Counted from the first letter of the stretch, positions 34,284 to 46,102 are shown. The stretch is 57,347 nt of DNA from Planifilum fimeticola (GCF_003001905.1 NZ_PVNE01000026.1:1-57347); one strand, 5' to 3'. Notes: a model not told the origin generated them from the sequence alone. Translations and numbers: made by a program.

Positions 34284-34652
34284 ATGATTCAGCCGCAAAG
34301 CCGCCTGCGCGTCGCCGACAACTCCGGCGCGAAAGAGCTGATGTGCATTCGGGTCCTGGGCGGGTCGAAAAAGTATTCCGCGGGGATCGGAGACATCATT
34401 GTTGCTTCCGTGAAACAAGCTACACCCGGCGGCGTTGTCAAGAAGGGGGATGTGGTGAAGGCGGTCGTGGTTCGCACCACTCGACCGACTCGCCGGAGCG
34501 ACGGCTCCTACATCCGGTTTGACGAGAATGCCGCCGTGGTGATCCGTGAAGACAAAAGCCCGCGCGGGACGCGGATTTTCGGGCCGGTCGCCCGGGAACT
34601 CAGGGAACGGGATTTCATGAAGATCATTTCCCTGGCGCCGGAAGTGCTGTGA
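34284..34652 (+). CDS. rplN: 50S ribosomal protein L14
   Basis: 122 aa. L14 lies at the intersubunit face (bridges B5 and B8) and is the RsfS silencing-factor site. [20 protein letters not shown] and the C-terminal [21 protein letters not shown] are typical. The SD GAAGGAGGGTAA precedes ATG. It opens the spc block, with no separate promoter visible. Confidence 0.98.
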   Translation: MIQPQSRLRVADNSGAKELMCIRVLGGSKKYSAGIGDIIVASVKQATPGGVVKKGDVVKAVVVRTTRPTRRSDGSYIRFDENAAVVIREDKSPRGTRIFGPVARELRERDFMKIISLAPEVL

Positions 34653-34676
34653 ATCCATAGGTGAGGAGGTGCCGAA

Positions 34677-35057
34677 ATGGGAGCCAAGCGTTCCAACAAG
34701 TTGCATATCAAGGCGGGGGACACCGTCATCGTCATGCGCGGAAAAGATGCCCCGACCCGGAACAAGGACGGGAAAGTGGTCTACACCCGGGGACGGGTCC
34801 TGAAAGTGTTCCCCAAAGAGCAGCGGGCCCTGGTGGAAGGGTGCAACATGGTGAAGAAACACACCCGTCCTTCTCCGAAGAACCCGCAGGGGGGCATCAT
34901 CGAGATTGAAGCGCCCATTCACATCTCCAATTTGATGCTGGAAGATCCGAAGACCAAAGAACCGACACGGATTGGCTACAAATTCGTGGAGGGCAAGGAC
35001 GGCAAGATGAAAAAAGTGCGTTATGCCAAGAAATCGGGCGAAGTGCTGGATAAGTGA
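34677..35057 (+). CDS. rplX: 50S ribosomal protein L24 with lengthened KOW loop
   Basis: 126 aa, against 103 in B. subtilis. The KOW start [20 protein letters not shown] shows extra residues ([14 protein letters not shown]) where most L24 proteins have KGKQG, and the N-terminus carries about seven extra residues (MGAKRSN). The rest is standard: [28 protein letters not shown] and the KKSGEVLDK end. L24 starts 50S assembly near the tunnel exit. ATG follows GAGGAGGTG. Confidence 0.95.
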   Translation: MGAKRSNKLHIKAGDTVIVMRGKDAPTRNKDGKVVYTRGRVLKVFPKEQRALVEGCNMVKKHTRPSPKNPQGGIIEIEAPIHISNLMLEDPKTKEPTRIGYKFVEGKDGKMKKVRYAKKSGEVLDK

Positions 35058-35085
35058 CCCTTGGTAGGGAAGGGAGGGAAAACCG

Positions 35086-35634
35086 TTGACGACACCCCGA
35101 CTGAAGCAAAAATTCCGCGAAGAGATTACTCCGGCGCTGATGAAGCGGTTCAATTACCGTTCCCCGATGCAGGTTCCCCGGGTGGAAAAAGTGGTGATCA
35201 ACATGGGCGTTGGGGAAGCGGTGCAAAATCCGAAGGTCCTGGACGGAGCCATGGAGGACCTCACCCTGATTTCCGGTCAGAAGCCGGTTGTCACCCGGGC
35301 CAAAAAGTCGATCGCCGGCTTCAAGCTGCGGGAAGGGATGCCGATCGGCTGCAAGGTCACCCTGCGCGGCGATCGGATGTACCATTTCCTCGACAAACTG
35401 ATCAACATCGCTCTTCCCCGGGTGCGCGACTTCCGCGGCGTATCGCCGAAGTCCTTTGACGGACGCGGAAACTACAGCCTCGGGCTGAAGGAGCAGCTCA
35501 TCTTCCCCGAGATCGACTACGACAAGGTGGATAAGGTGCGGGGAATGGATGTCATCATCGTCACCACCGCTGAGACGGACGAAGAGGCGCGGGAACTGCT
35601 GCAGGCGCTCGGTATGCCGTTCCGGAAGCAGTGA
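35086..35634 (+). CDS. rplE: 50S ribosomal protein L5
   Basis: 182 aa. L5 binds 5S rRNA and contacts P-site tRNA. Landmarks are [39 protein letters not shown] and the C-terminal [17 protein letters not shown]. The start is TTG 35086 after AGGGAGGGAAAACC, since no ATG fits the family N-terminus. An 81-nt gap leads to rpsZ. Confidence 0.97.
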   Translation: MTTPRLKQKFREEITPALMKRFNYRSPMQVPRVEKVVINMGVGEAVQNPKVLDGAMEDLTLISGQKPVVTRAKKSIAGFKLREGMPIGCKVTLRGDRMYHFLDKLINIALPRVRDFRGVSPKSFDGRGNYSLGLKEQLIFPEIDYDKVDKVRGMDVIIVTTAETDEEARELLQALGMPFRKQ

Positions 35635-35715
35635 CCCCAGGCCTTCGGACAGGATGCCCTTTCGGATGCTTCATGGAATCGATCCGATGAAAAACGTGGA
35701 AAGGGAGGGAATGCG

Positions 35716-35901
35716 GTGGCCAAAAAATCGATGATCGCGAAAGCGAAGCGCAAACCGAAGTTCAAAGTGCGCGCATACACGCGCTGCGAGCGGTGCGGAC
35801 GCCCCCACTCGGTGCTCCGCAAGTTTCGCCTCTGCCGGATCTGTTTCCGCGAGCTGGCCTACAAAGGGCAGATTCCCGGCGTGAAAAAAGCCAGCTGGTA
35901 A
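35716..35901 (+). CDS. rpsZ: 30S ribosomal protein S14 type Z (zinc-binding)
   Basis: 61 aa, the short zinc-binding C+ form. The zinc site is CERCG plus LCRIC (CxxC-x12-CxxC), with the typical [14 protein letters not shown] start and GVKKASW end. S14 completes the 30S head. GTG 35716 follows AAGGGAGGGAATGC. Zinc-free paralogues, if present, would be elsewhere in the genome. Confidence 0.97.
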   Translation: MAKKSMIAKAKRKPKFKVRAYTRCERCGRPHSVLRKFRLCRICFRELAYKGQIPGVKKASW

Positions 35902-35925
35902 TGGATGAGGAAGGAGGGAATGCCA

Positions 35926-36324
35926 GTGGTGATGACGGACCCGATCGCCGACATGTTGACCCGGATCCGCAATGCCAACGCGGTGCGCCACGAGAGCGTG
36001 GAAATACCGGCTTCCAAAATCAAGCGGCAGATCGCGGAGATCTTGAAGCGGGAAGGATTTATCCGGGATGCGGAATACATTGACGACGGAAAGCAGGGGG
36101 TCATTCGGATCTTCCTGAAATACGGCCCCAACAACGAACGGGTGATTACCGGGCTGAAGCGGATCAGCAAACCGGGATTGCGCGTTTATGCCAAGAGCAC
36201 GGAAGTTCCGCGGGTATTGCGCGGCTTGGGGATAGCCATCCTGTCCACCTCGAAGGGCGTGATGACCGACAAGGAAGCGCGTCAAGCCAAGGTGGGCGGC
36301 GAAGTTCTGGCTTACATCTGGTAA
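35926..36324 (+). CDS. rpsH: 30S ribosomal protein S8
   Basis: 132 aa, equal to B. subtilis S8. It binds helix 21 of 16S rRNA and in E. coli represses spc m[28 protein letters not shown] and the C-terminal [20 protein letters not shown] are canonical. GTG 35926 is 6-7 nt after AAGGAGGGA (35911-35919); the upstream ATGs at 35905 and 35920 precede or touch that SD. Confidence 0.96.
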   Translation: MVMTDPIADMLTRIRNANAVRHESVEIPASKIKRQIAEILKREGFIRDAEYIDDGKQGVIRIFLKYGPNNERVITGLKRISKPGLRVYAKSTEVPRVLRGLGIAILSTSKGVMTDKEARQAKVGGEVLAYIW

Positions 36325-36351
36325 TCGGCGGAAACGGACGGAGGTGAGAAA

Positions 36352-36888
36352 ATGTCTCGGGTCGGCAAGAAACCGATCACCATCCCCAACGGGGTGGAAG
36401 TGACGATCGACGGAAACACCGTGACCGTCAAGGGGCCGAAGGGCACCCTGACCCGGCAGATCCATCCGGACATGACGGTCAAGAAGGAAGACAACGTGCT
36501 CAAGGTGGAACGGCCCAGCGATGACCGGCTCCATCGGGCGCTGCACGGAACCACCCGCTCCATCATCGCCAACATGGTGGAGGGCGTGAGCAACGGTTTC
36601 AGCAAGACGCTGGAGCTGGTGGGCGTCGGATACCGCGCCCAGAAGAAAGGAAAAACCGTGGTGCTGAGCGTGGGTTATTCCCACCCGGTGGAAGTGCAGG
36701 AGCCGGAAGGGATTGAATTGGAAGTGCCGTCCGCTACCCAGATCGTCGTCAAGGGGATCGACAAGGAGAAAGTGGGAGCGGTGGCGGCCAACATCCGGGC
36801 GGTCCGTGAACCCGAACCCTACAAGGGCAAAGGGATCAAATACTCCGACGAGCGCATCCGTCGGAAAGAAGGGAAAACCGGCAAGTAA
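36352..36888 (+). CDS. rplF: 50S ribosomal protein L6
   Basis: 178 aa, two repeated domains. L6 binds 23S near the sarcin-ricin loop. [39 protein letters not shown] and the C-terminal [16 protein letters not shown]-type signature are all present. GGAGGTGAGAAA precedes ATG. Spacing to rplR is 30 nt. Confidence 0.98.
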   Translation: MSRVGKKPITIPNGVEVTIDGNTVTVKGPKGTLTRQIHPDMTVKKEDNVLKVERPSDDRLHRALHGTTRSIIANMVEGVSNGFSKTLELVGVGYRAQKKGKTVVLSVGYSHPVEVQEPEGIELEVPSATQIVVKGIDKEKVGAVAANIRAVREPEPYKGKGIKYSDERIRRKEGKTGK

Positions 36889-36918
36889 CACATCGCATAG
36901 GAAAGGAGTGAACGCGGC

Positions 36919-37287
36919 GTGATCACCAAAGTGGACCGCAACAAGAAGCGGAAAAAGCGTCACCTGCGGGTACGCAAGAAGATCTTCGGCACGCCGGAGC
37001 GTCCCCGCCTGAACGTGTTCCGCTCCTCCAAAAATATCTACGCACAGCTGATCGACGACTTGGCCGGCCACACCCTCGTTTCCGCATCCACTCTGGATCC
37101 GGAACTGAAGGGCGAGATCGAGAACGGCGGCAACGTGGAAGCGGCGCGCAAAGTCGGTCAGTTGATCGCCAAACGGGCGTTGGAGAAAGGTCTGAAACGC
37201 GTGGTGTTCGACCGCGGAGGCTATCTTTACCACGGTCGGGTGAAGGCCCTGGCCGAAGGTGCCCGGGAAGGAGGGCTTGACTTTTGA
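36919..37287 (+). CDS. rplR: 50S ribosomal protein L18
   Basis: 122 aa. L18 carries 5S rRNA into the central protuberance. The basic N-terminus ([19 protein letters not shown]) precedes [18 protein letters not shown] and [22 protein letters not shown] 36919 follows AAAGGAGTG. The stop overlaps the rpsE TTG start. Confidence 0.97.
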   Translation: MITKVDRNKKRKKRHLRVRKKIFGTPERPRLNVFRSSKNIYAQLIDDLAGHTLVSASTLDPELKGEIENGGNVEAARKVGQLIAKRALEKGLKRVVFDRGGYLYHGRVKALAEGAREGGLDF

Positions 37288-37796
37288 GCAAGGAAGCAAA
37301 ACCGATGAAGAACGAAGCCCCTGAACTGATCGAGAAAGTGGTGAACATCAACCGGGTCGCCAAGGTGGTCCAAGGTGGACGGCGGTTCAGCTTCAGCGCC
37401 TTGGTCGTCGTCGGAGACGGAAAGGGAATGGTCGGTGCCGGGATCGGCAAGGCGGCGGAGGTGCCGGAAGCGATCCGGAAGGGGATTGAAGAAGCCAAGA
37501 AGAATATGATTCGTGTCCCGCTTCAGGGAACGACCATTCCGCACGAGGTGATCGGCAAGTTCGGAACCGGTCGCGTCCTGATGAAGCCCGCCTCCAAAGG
37601 TACCGGAGTGATCGCCGGCGGTGCGGTGCGTGACGTGCTGACGGTGGCGGGGGTCGGAGACATCTTGACCAAGTCGACGGGATCCAACAACCCCATCAAC
37701 ATGGTCCGGGCCACCCTGGACGGAATCCGGCAGCTGAAGACGCCGGAAGAGGTGGCGCGCCTCCGGGGCAAAACCGTCGAGGAATTGTTAGGATAA
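37284..37796 (+). CDS. rpsE: 30S ribosomal protein S5
   Basis: 170 aa. S5 contributes to decoding fidelity and the mRNA entry channel. The dsRBD-like part has [20 protein letters not shown], and [12 protein letters not shown]-type sequence begins domain II. TTG 37284 overlaps the rplR stop and is about 8 nt from GGAAGGAGGG; ATG 37305 is a possible alternative. Confidence 0.97.
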   Translation: MSKEAKPMKNEAPELIEKVVNINRVAKVVQGGRRFSFSALVVVGDGKGMVGAGIGKAAEVPEAIRKGIEEAKKNMIRVPLQGTTIPHEVIGKFGTGRVLMKPASKGTGVIAGGAVRDVLTVAGVGDILTKSTGSNNPINMVRATLDGIRQLKTPEEVARLRGKTVEELLG

Positions 37797-37809
37797 GGAG
37801 GGGTTGACC

Positions 37810-37998
37810 GTGGCGAAAAAATTGGCTATCACCCTCAAACGGAGCATGATCGGCCGTCCGGAAGCCCATCGGGTCACCCTGCGCACCCTCGGACTGAAGA
37901 AACGGGAACAGACGGTGATTCAACCGGACAACCCCGCCATCCGCGGGATGATTTTTCAGGTGAAACACCTGGTCGAAGTGAAAGAGGTCGACGAATAA
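37810..37998 (+). CDS. rpmD: 50S ribosomal protein L30
   Basis: 62 aa (B. subtilis 59). It is a single ferredoxin-like fold: [27 protein letters not shown] and [20 protein letters not shown] 37810 is 6 nt after AAGGAGGGG; the in-frame TTG 37804 touches the SD. It sits 13 nt after rpsE. Confidence 0.96.
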   Translation: MAKKLAITLKRSMIGRPEAHRVTLRTLGLKKREQTVIQPDNPAIRGMIFQVKHLVEVKEVDE

Positions 37999-38029
37999 TC
38001 GGGAATTCCCGCAGAGGAGGTGCCATGCC

Positions 38030-38470
38030 ATGAAACTGCATGAGCTGAAGCCTGCTCCCGGCTCCCGCAGGCCGCGCAAACGGGTGGGACGCGGGATCGC
38101 CGCCGGTCAAGGCAAAACCGCCGGCCGGGGGACCAAGGGGCAGAAAGCCCGTGCGGGAGGCGGCGTCCGCCCCGGTTTTGAAGGGGGACAAAACCCGCTG
38201 TACCGCCGTTTGCCGAAGCGCGGTTTCACCAACCCGAACCGCAAGGAGTACGCGGTGATCAACGTGGAGGATCTCAACCGGTTCGAAGAAGGGACGGTTG
38301 TGACGCCGGAGCTCCTGAAGGAAAAGGGCGTCGTGAAAAACCTGAAGGACGGGTTGAAGGTGCTCGGTGACGGAGATCTCACCGTGAAGCTGACTGTGAA
38401 GGCGCACAAGTTCTCCTGTACTGCCGAGGAGAAAATTGCCGCCGCGGGTGGGGCGACGGAGGTGCTCTGA
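38030..38470 (+). CDS. rplO: 50S ribosomal protein L15
   Basis: 146 aa. The N-terminal basic extension, rich in Gly and Arg ([21 protein letters not shown]), threads into 23S rRNA; the globular C-terminal domain begins near [25 protein letters not shown] precedes ATG. Its stop shares one base with the secY start (TGATG), coupling ribosome and translocon genes. Confidence 0.97.
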   Translation: MKLHELKPAPGSRRPRKRVGRGIAAGQGKTAGRGTKGQKARAGGGVRPGFEGGQNPLYRRLPKRGFTNPNRKEYAVINVEDLNRFEEGTVVTPELLKEKGVVKNLKDGLKVLGDGDLTVKLTVKAHKFSCTAEEKIAAAGGATEVL

Positions 38471-39780
38471 TGTTTCAGACTCTGAGCAACATCTTCAAGG
38501 TGGAGGACCTTCGCCGCCGGATTCTTTTCACCCTGCTGATGCTCGTCGTGTTCCGGATCGGCAGCTACATTCCCGTTCCCAACACCAACAGTGAGGCGAT
38601 GAAAGCCCTCGCTGAGGGACAGGGTGCCGGCTTGTTCGGTCTTTTGAACACCTTTTCCGGAGGCTCGTTTTTGAACTTCTCCATCTTCGCGATGGGGATC
38701 ATGCCCTACATCACCGCCTCGATCATCGTGCAGCTGCTCACGATGGACGTCATCCCCAAGTTTGCCCAGTGGGCCAAGGAAGGGGAAGTGGGGCGCCGCA
38801 AGTTGGCACAGGTGACCCGGTATGGTACCATTGTACTGGCTTTGATCCAGTCGATCGGTCTTTCCATCGGGTTTAACAGGATGACCTCCGGGACCCCGTA
38901 TCGGCTGATCGAGGATGAGAGCTTCGCCAGCATGGCGCTGATCTGTCTCACGATGACGGCGGGGACCGCCTTTTTGATGTGGCTAGGCGAGCAAATCACC
39001 GACAAGGGGATCGGCAACGGGATTTCGATCCTCATCTTTGCCGGGATTATCGCCGCGATCCCTCCGGGGGCGATGCAGATTTATCAGCACGAATTCTCCA
39101 ATGCCGGGGATCAGATCTTCCTTCACATCGTGAAGCTGGTAATCATTCTGGCGGTCATTCTGCTGATCGTGGCCGGCGTCATCTTCATCCAACAGGGGGT
39201 TCGCCGGATTCCCGTCCAATACGCCAAGCGCGTCGTCGGTCGTCGGATGTACGGCGGACAATCGACCCACATCCCGCTGAAGGTGAACGCCGCCGGCGTG
39301 ATTCCGGTGATTTTCGCCCTTTCGCTGCTGATCTTTCCCACGACGATCGCCAGCTTCTGGCCCAACAACCCCGTCTCCCAGTGGATCATGGCGAATTTCA
39401 CTTATACGAAACCGCTGGGGATGGCGCTGTATGTTCTTCTGATCATCGGGTTTACCTATTTTTACACCTTCGTCCAGATCAACCCGGTGCAGCTGGCGGA
39501 CCAGATGAAGAAAAACGGCGGATTCGTCCCGGGAATTCGTCCGGGGAGGAACACCACGGTCTATCTGACCAAGGTGATCAACCGGATCACTCTGACCGGA
39601 GCCCTGTTCCTGGCTGCGATCTCGATTCTGCCCGTCTTCTTCACGGGTCTCGCGGGGCTTCCCCAGACGGTGCAGATCGGGGGGACCTCCCTCTTGATTG
39701 TGGTCGGGGTGGCCCTGGAGACGATGAAGAACATCGAGAGCCAGCTGATCAAACGCCACTACAAGGGCTTCATCAAATAG
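38470..39780 (+). CDS. secY: Preprotein translocase subunit SecY
   Basis: 436 aa with ten predicted membrane helices. SecY forms the protein-conducting channel with SecE (9661 here) and SecG. Visible landmarks are the N-terminal helix with RILFTLLMLVVFRIGSYIPVP, the plug region around GLFGLLNTFSGGSFLNFSIF, and cytosolic loop C5 QQGVRRIPVQYAKRVVGRR, which contacts the ribosome and SecA. The gap to adk is 116 nt. Confidence 0.98.
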   Translation: MFQTLSNIFKVEDLRRRILFTLLMLVVFRIGSYIPVPNTNSEAMKALAEGQGAGLFGLLNTFSGGSFLNFSIFAMGIMPYITASIIVQLLTMDVIPKFAQWAKEGEVGRRKLAQVTRYGTIVLALIQSIGLSIGFNRMTSGTPYRLIEDESFASMALICLTMTAGTAFLMWLGEQITDKGIGNGISILIFAGIIAAIPPGAMQIYQHEFSNAGDQIFLHIVKLVIILAVILLIVAGVIFIQQGVRRIPVQYAKRVVGRRMYGGQSTHIPLKVNAAGVIPVIFALSLLIFPTTIASFWPNNPVSQWIMANFTYTKPLGMALYVLLIIGFTYFYTFVQINPVQLADQMKKNGGFVPGIRPGRNTTVYLTKVINRITLTGALFLAAISILPVFFTGLAGLPQTVQIGGTSLLIVVGVALETMKNIESQLIKRHYKGFIK

Positions 39781-39842
39781 ACGGACGTGGGAGATCCTGT
39801 CCGGGAGCGCTTTGCGCGAACACGTTGTCGCAAGCGGCGTGA

Positions 39843-41307
<1,465 letters not shown>

Positions 41308-41308
<1 letters not shown>

Positions 41309-41622
41309 TGGGTGTGACGGATTCCGAGGGTCTGCCCCGCCTGGGCCAGATTGTTCGGATTCTCAGAGGCCGGGAGGCGGGCAATTTCGCAATCGTCATC
41401 GGTGTGGAAAAGCCCCGGTTTGTCTGGTTGGCTGACGGGAGTGCGCGAAAGGCCGACAAACCCAAGAAGAAGAACGTGAAACACGTCCAGCCGACGAACT
41501 GCGTCGCCGGGGAAGTGGTCGAAGCCCTGGAAAAAACCGGTCGCGTCCCCAATTCGAAACTGAGGTACGCCTTAAACCAGTACCTGCTCCATCACGGAAA
41601 CGACGAGGAGAAAGGAGGGTGA
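41308..41622 (+). CDS. KOW domain RNA-binding protein, L14e-like
   Basis: 104 aa. The N-terminal KOW-type segment [22 protein letters not shown] resembles eukaryotic/archaeal L14e and the small Firmicutes proteins found between map and infA. The middle is Lys-rich ([17 protein letters not shown]) and the C-terminus helical. It probably binds rRNA or ribosomal assembly intermediates; no experimental role is known to me. ATG 41308 overlaps the map stop; GTG 41314 is equally plausible, 6 nt after AAGGGTG. Confidence 0.85.
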
Positions 41623-41626
41623 GTCG

Positions 41627-41845
41627 ATGCCGAAAGATGATGTGATCGAGGTGGAAGGCAGGGTGATTGAACCGCTGCCCAATGCCATGTTCCGGGTCGA
41701 ACTGGAAAACGGTCACAAGGTACTCGCCCATGTTTCCGGCAAAATTCGCATGCATTTCATCCGGATTCTGCCCGGTGACAAGGTGACGGTGGAACTTTCC
41801 CCGTACGACCTGACCCGCGGCCGGATCACCTATCGCTATAAGTGA
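41627..41845 (+). CDS. infA: Translation initiation factor IF-1
   Basis: 72 aa, a single OB fold: [40 protein letters not shown] and [16 protein letters not shown]. It binds the 30S A-site during initiation. AAAGGAGGGTGAGTCG precedes ATG, and the SD overlaps the end of the KOW gene. rpmJ follows after 50 nt. Confidence 0.98.
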   Translation: MPKDDVIEVEGRVIEPLPNAMFRVELENGHKVLAHVSGKIRMHFIRILPGDKVTVELSPYDLTRGRITYRYK

Positions 41846-41883
41846 TGGGAATGTGACGTCGTCGGGATGGGGCTTGGTTATAA

Positions 41884-42009
<126 letters not shown>

Positions 42010-42025
42010 GACGGGAGGGAACAGG

Positions 42026-42394
42026 ATGGCACGGATTGCGGGCGTTGACCTTCCGCGCGACAAGCGGGTGGAAGTGGCCCTGACCTACATTTACGGAATC
42101 GGCCGCTCCCGGTCCAAACAAATCCTCCAGGAAACGGGGATCAATCCGGACACCCGGGTGCGGGATCTGACGGAAGATGAAGTGACCAAACTGCGCAGCT
42201 ACATCGACAAGAACCTGGTCGTCGAGGGGGATCTCCGCCGCGAGGTGGCCCTCAACATCAAACGGCTGATCGAGATCGGGTGCTATCGCGGCATTCGCCA
42301 TCGCCGCGGACTGCCGGTGCGGGGGCAGCGTACGAAGACCAATGCCCGTACGCGCAAAGGACCGCGTCGGACGGTGGCCAACAAGAAGAAATGA
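42026..42394 (+). CDS. rpsM: 30S ribosomal protein S13
   Basis: 122 aa. S13 forms head-to-50S bridges and touches P-site t[37 protein letters not shown] and the basic C-terminus [19 protein letters not shown] are standard. GGGAGGGAACAGG precedes ATG. Opens the alpha block. Confidence 0.98.
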   Translation: MARIAGVDLPRDKRVEVALTYIYGIGRSRSKQILQETGINPDTRVRDLTEDEVTKLRSYIDKNLVVEGDLRREVALNIKRLIEIGCYRGIRHRRGLPVRGQRTKTNARTRKGPRRTVANKKK

Positions 42395-42411
42395 CGTGAG
42401 GAGGGAGAAGG

Positions 42412-42810
42412 ATGGCCAAACGGAAAACGACGACACAGCGCGTGAAACGTCGTGCGCGCAAAAACGTGGAAAGCGGAGTCGCCCACATTCGCTCCACCTT
42501 CAACAACACCATCGTCACCATCACCGATCCCCGCGGCAACACCATCGCCTGGGCCAGCGCGGGTACGATGGGCTTCAAGGGTTCCCGGAAGAGCACGCCC
42601 TACGCCGCCCAGATGGCTGCGGAGTCGGCGGCCAAACAAGCGATGGAAAACGGGATGAAGTCGGTGGAGGTGCTGGTCAAAGGACCGGGCGCCGGTCGGG
42701 AGGCGGCAATCCGCTCCTTGCAGGCTGCCGGATTGGACGTCAACCTGATCAAAGACGTGACGCCCATTCCCCACAACGGTTGTCGTCCGCCAAAGCGGCG
42801 CCGCGTCTGA
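42412..42810 (+). CDS. rpsK: 30S ribosomal protein S11
   Basis: 132 aa. S11 lines the platform near the Shine-Dalgarno/anti-SD helix. [37 protein letters not shown] and the C-terminal [15 protein letters not shown] are typical. GAGGAGGGAGAAGG precedes ATG. The 130-nt gap to rpoA has TATACT at 42861-42866 but no convincing -35. Confidence 0.98.
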   Translation: MAKRKTTTQRVKRRARKNVESGVAHIRSTFNNTIVTITDPRGNTIAWASAGTMGFKGSRKSTPYAAQMAAESAAKQAMENGMKSVEVLVKGPGAGREAAIRSLQAAGLDVNLIKDVTPIPHNGCRPPKRRRV

Positions 42811-42940
42811 CCCACTTTCGTGCGCGGCCCGGTTTTGGTTTAAATCTCCAGTTTTACGACTATACTGGATAGGACGAAGGTGGTGTCCTGTTGGCGAAAT
42901 CGCGCCGGAACGCACGTTCTGAAGGAGGGTTCGATTCCGT

Positions 42941-43885
42941 ATGATTGAAATTGAAAAGCCGAAAATTGAGGCGGTTGAAATCAGTGACGACAACCGGTAT
43001 GGGAAGTTTGTCGTGGAACCCTTGGAACGCGGTTACGGCACCACCCTGGGCAATTCCCTGCGCCGCATCCTCCTGTCTTCACTTCCCGGCGCAGCCGTTA
43101 ATTCCATCCAGATCGACGGGGTGCTGCACGAATTTTCCACGATTCCCGGCGTGGTGGAGGATACCACGGAGATCATCCTCAACCTGAAGCAGCTCGCCCT
43201 CAAGATTCATTCCGATGAGGAAAAAGTGTTGGAAATCGACGTTGAGGGGGCAGGGGAAGTTACCGCCGGAGACATTCGTGCAGACAGCGACGTGGAGATC
43301 TTGAACCCTGACCTTCACATCGCAACCCTGGCCGAGGATGGCCGGCTGCATATTCGCATGACGGCCAATCGCGGACGGGGATACGTTCCGGCTGAACGAA
43401 ACAAGCGGGAGGATCAGCCGATCGGGGTGATTCCGATCGATTCCATATATACGCCCATCGAACGGGTCAACTACCGCGTGGAAAACACGCGGGTCGGTCA
43501 GGTGACCAACTACGACAAACTGATGCTGGAGGTCTGGACCAACGGCAGCCTGGGGCCGGATGAGGCCGTAAGCCTTGGCGCCAAGATCCTGACGGAACAT
43601 TTGATGCTGTTCGTCGGATTGAACAGTGAGGCCCAGGAAGCGGAGATCATGGTCGAAAAAGAAGAGGACCAAAAAGAAAAAGTAATGGAAATGACCATCG
43701 AGGAATTGGATCTCTCCGTTCGGTCTTACAACTGCCTCAAGCGTGCGGGTATCAACACGGTCCAGGAGCTGATTCAAAAGACGGAAGAAGATATGATGAA
43801 AGTGCGTAACCTGGGGCGCAAGTCCCTGGAGGAAGTGCAGGAGAAACTGTCCGAACTGGGACTCTCCCTGCGCAAAGAGGAATAA
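42941..43885 (+). CDS. rpoA: DNA-directed RNA polymerase alpha subunit
   Basis: 314 aa. The N-terminal dimerisation and assembly domain (about 1-228) includes [21 protein letters not shown]. An acidic and Lys-rich linker (about 228-243) precedes the C-terminal domain with [19 protein letters not shown] and [15 protein letters not shown] helices, which bind UP elements and activators. GAAGGAGGGTTCG precedes ATG. Confidence 0.98.
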   Translation: MIEIEKPKIEAVEISDDNRYGKFVVEPLERGYGTTLGNSLRRILLSSLPGAAVNSIQIDGVLHEFSTIPGVVEDTTEIILNLKQLALKIHSDEEKVLEIDVEGAGEVTAGDIRADSDVEILNPDLHIATLAEDGRLHIRMTANRGRGYVPAERNKREDQPIGVIPIDSIYTPIERVNYRVENTRVGQVTNYDKLMLEVWTNGSLGPDEAVSLGAKILTEHLMLFVGLNSEAQEAEIMVEKEEDQKEKVMEMTIEELDLSVRSYNCLKRAGINTVQELIQKTEEDMMKVRNLGRKSLEEVQEKLSELGLSLRKEE

Positions 43886-43906
43886 AGTTGGGGGAGGGAA
43901 GGATCC

Positions 43907-44296
43907 ATGGCATATGCGAAATTGGGTCGCGATTCGGCGGCACGAAAAGCGCTGTTTCGTGATCTGGTGACGGACCTCATTTTGAACGAACGAATTCAGA
44001 CCACGGAGGCAAAGGCCAAGGAAGTTCGTTCCATCGCCGAGAAAATGATCACGTTGGCCAAGCGCGGTGACCTCCACGCCCGCCGGCAAGCGGCCGCCTT
44101 TGTGCGGAAGAACCGCTCCTACACCGAAAAGGACGGGGAGGAGACGGTGCATCACAAAGTGGATGCGGTGAAGAAGCTGTTTGATGAGATCGCTCCCCGC
44201 TATGCGGAGCGCCAGGGAGGATACACCCGGATCATCAAGATTGGACCGCGCCGAGGCGACGGTGCGCCGATGGTGTACCTGGAATTGGTCAAATGA
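43907..44296 (+). CDS. rplQ: 50S ribosomal protein L17
   Basis: 129 aa (B. subtilis 120). L17 lies near the tunnel exit. [40 protein letters not shown] and [20 protein letters not shown] are typical; a few extra residues lie in the middle ([18 protein letters not shown]). GGGAGGGAAGG precedes ATG. A hairpin with T-runs follows. Confidence 0.97.
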   Translation: MAYAKLGRDSAARKALFRDLVTDLILNERIQTTEAKAKEVRSIAEKMITLAKRGDLHARRQAAAFVRKNRSYTEKDGEETVHHKVDAVKKLFDEIAPRYAERQGGYTRIIKIGPRRGDGAPMVYLELVK

Positions 44297-44307
44297 TTGA
44301 ACCGGGG

Positions 44308-44365
44308 AAAAGGGAGAGGGAGGGATCGCGCGCACGGTCCCCAAATCTGCCCTTTTTTCTTTTTT
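44308..44365 (+). terminator. Probable terminator between rplQ and ecfA1
   Basis: AAAAGGG at 44308-44314 pairs with CCCTTTT at 44350-44356, with further GGGA/TCCC pairing inside, followed by two T-runs. It would end or attenuate the ribosomal transcript. Confidence 0.6.
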
Positions 44366-44378
44366 GGGAGGGAGGGCG

Positions 44379-45224
44379 GTGGCCCCGCTGATTGAAGTGC
44401 AGGGGGTCTGGTTTGACTTCCGCCCGGAAGAACGAGCGCGAACGGACTGGGTTCTCCGGAATGTGGACTGGACCATCGACCCCGGGGAGTATGTGGCCTT
44501 GATCGGACCCAACGGTTCCGGAAAGTCCACCCTGGCCCGCATGCTGAACGGACTGCTGGTCCCGACAGAGGGGAGGGTGAGGGTGAAGGGGATTCCGACC
44601 GACGCCCCCGAGAAGTTGTGGACGGTCAGGCAAGCCGTGGGCATGGTGTTTCAGAATCCGGAGAACCAGCACGTCGCTCCCACGGTTCGGGAGGATGTCG
44701 CCTTCGGATTGGAAAACCTCGGCTTGTCCCGGGAGGAGATGCTCCGGCGCATCGAAGAGGCCCTGGAGGCGGTGGGCCTGCGCGGGATGGAAGAGCGTCT
44801 TGTCCATCAGCTGTCCGGGGGGCAAAAGCAGCTCTTGGCCATCGCCGGGGTGATCGCGATGCGGCCGGAGGCGATCGTCCTGGATGAATCCACCTCCATG
44901 CTGGATCCGGCGGCCAGATACCGGGTGCTCGAAGTGGTTCAGCGGCTGAACAAAAGCGGGATCGCGCTGATTCACATCACCCATTCGGCCGAAGAAGCGG
45001 CCCGGGCCGGGCGGGTGACCGTGTTGGATCGCGGGCGCATCGTGCTGGACGGTCCGCCGGAGGAGATCTTCCTCCGGGATGAGGAGCTTCGGCACCTCGG
45101 CCTGGAAGTGCCGGTCCTCGCCGAGCTCACCGGCCGCCTCCGCCGGCGGGGGTGGCCCCTGTCGGAAACGCTGGACCCGGAGAGATGGGTGGAGGAGATA
45201 TGGAGATTGTTGTCGAGGGACTGA
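44379..45224 (+). CDS. ecfA1: ECF transporter energy-coupling ATPase A1
   Basis: 281 aa, equal to B. subtilis EcfA1. It powers vitamin and cofactor uptake shared among S-components. Walker A GPNGSGKST is at 43-51, the Q-loop is VGMVFQNPENQHV, the signature LSGGQKQ and Walker B AIVLDESTSMLDP. The D-loop glutamate (DES) is present. GTG 44379 follows GGGAGGGAGGG. It overlaps ecfA2 by 25 nt. Confidence 0.96.
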   Translation: MAPLIEVQGVWFDFRPEERARTDWVLRNVDWTIDPGEYVALIGPNGSGKSTLARMLNGLLVPTEGRVRVKGIPTDAPEKLWTVRQAVGMVFQNPENQHVAPTVREDVAFGLENLGLSREEMLRRIEEALEAVGLRGMEERLVHQLSGGQKQLLAIAGVIAMRPEAIVLDESTSMLDPAARYRVLEVVQRLNKSGIALIHITHSAEEAARAGRVTVLDRGRIVLDGPPEEIFLRDEELRHLGLEVPVLAELTGRLRRRGWPLSETLDPERWVEEIWRLLSRD

Positions 45225-46102
45225 GCGTCAGCTACCAAAGGGGAACCCCCATGGAGCGGGATGCCCTTTCCGATCTCTCTCTGACCATTCCCGCAGGAGC
45301 CTTCGCGGGGGTGGTCGGCTCGACGGGATCGGGCAAGTCCACCTTGATCCGGGTGCTCGGGGGGCTTCTCCTGCCAACCCGGGGCAGGGTCCGCATCGGA
45401 AGCGTCCTGATCACCCCCGAGCGTCAACCTCCGGCCTCCTTTGCGGGCCAGGTCGGCGTGGTGTTCCAGTTTCCCGAACACCAACTCTTCGCCGAGACGG
45501 TGGCCGAGGATATCGCCTACGGTCCGCGCAATCTGGGACTTGCGAAAGAGGAGGCGGCGGCCCGGGTCCGAAGGGCGATGGAGTGGGTCGGTCTGCCTCC
45601 GGAAGTGGCGGACCGCTCCCCCTTCCGGCTGAGCGGCGGAGAGATGCGCCGTGCGGCCATCGCCGGGGTGTTGGCGATGGAACCGCGGCTTCTTCTGTTG
45701 GACGAGCCCACCGCCGGTCTGGATCCGGCGGGCCGCCGCGAGCTGATGGAGCGCATCCATCTCCTCCACCGGGAGCGCGGGATGGGGGTGGTCCTCGTTT
45801 CCCACGACATGGATGAGGTGGCTCGCCATGCGGACCACCTGTTTGTCCTGTCGCAGGGGCGATGCGTTTTCTCCGGGCCGCCTTCGCAGCTGTTTGCCCA
45901 GCGCGAGCGGCTGCTCCAGTGGGGGCTGAACCTGCCGGAAACGGTCCGGCTGATCCGGAGGCTCAACAGACGGCTGGATCCCCCCCTTCCTCTGGATTTC
46001 TCCGTGGACGCCCTGGAGGAGGAATTGATCCGGCGCCTGCGATCCGCCAAACCGGACAGGGGGAGCGTCCCCGCGGCCCGGGAGGATGGAGGCGCCGTTT
46101 AA
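45200..46102 (+). CDS. ecfA2: ECF transporter energy-coupling ATPase A2
   Basis: 300 aa. It forms the A1-A2 heterodimer on EcfT. Walker A GSTGSGKST is at 40-48, the Q-loop VGVVFQFPEHQLF, the signature LSGGEMRR and Walker B LLLLDEPTAGLDP; the H-loop is VLVSHDMDE. ATG 45200 has GGAGGAGAT directly upstream. The C-terminal 30 residues are basic and variable. An 80-nt gap leads to ecfT. Confidence 0.96.
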   Translation: MEIVVEGLSVSYQRGTPMERDALSDLSLTIPAGAFAGVVGSTGSGKSTLIRVLGGLLLPTRGRVRIGSVLITPERQPPASFAGQVGVVFQFPEHQLFAETVAEDIAYGPRNLGLAKEEAAARVRRAMEWVGLPPEVADRSPFRLSGGEMRRAAIAGVLAMEPRLLLLDEPTAGLDPAGRRELMERIHLLHRERGMGVVLVSHDMDEVARHADHLFVLSQGRCVFSGPPSQLFAQRERLLQWGLNLPETVRLIRRLNRRLDPPLPLDFSVDALEEELIRRLRSAKPDRGSVPAAREDGGAV

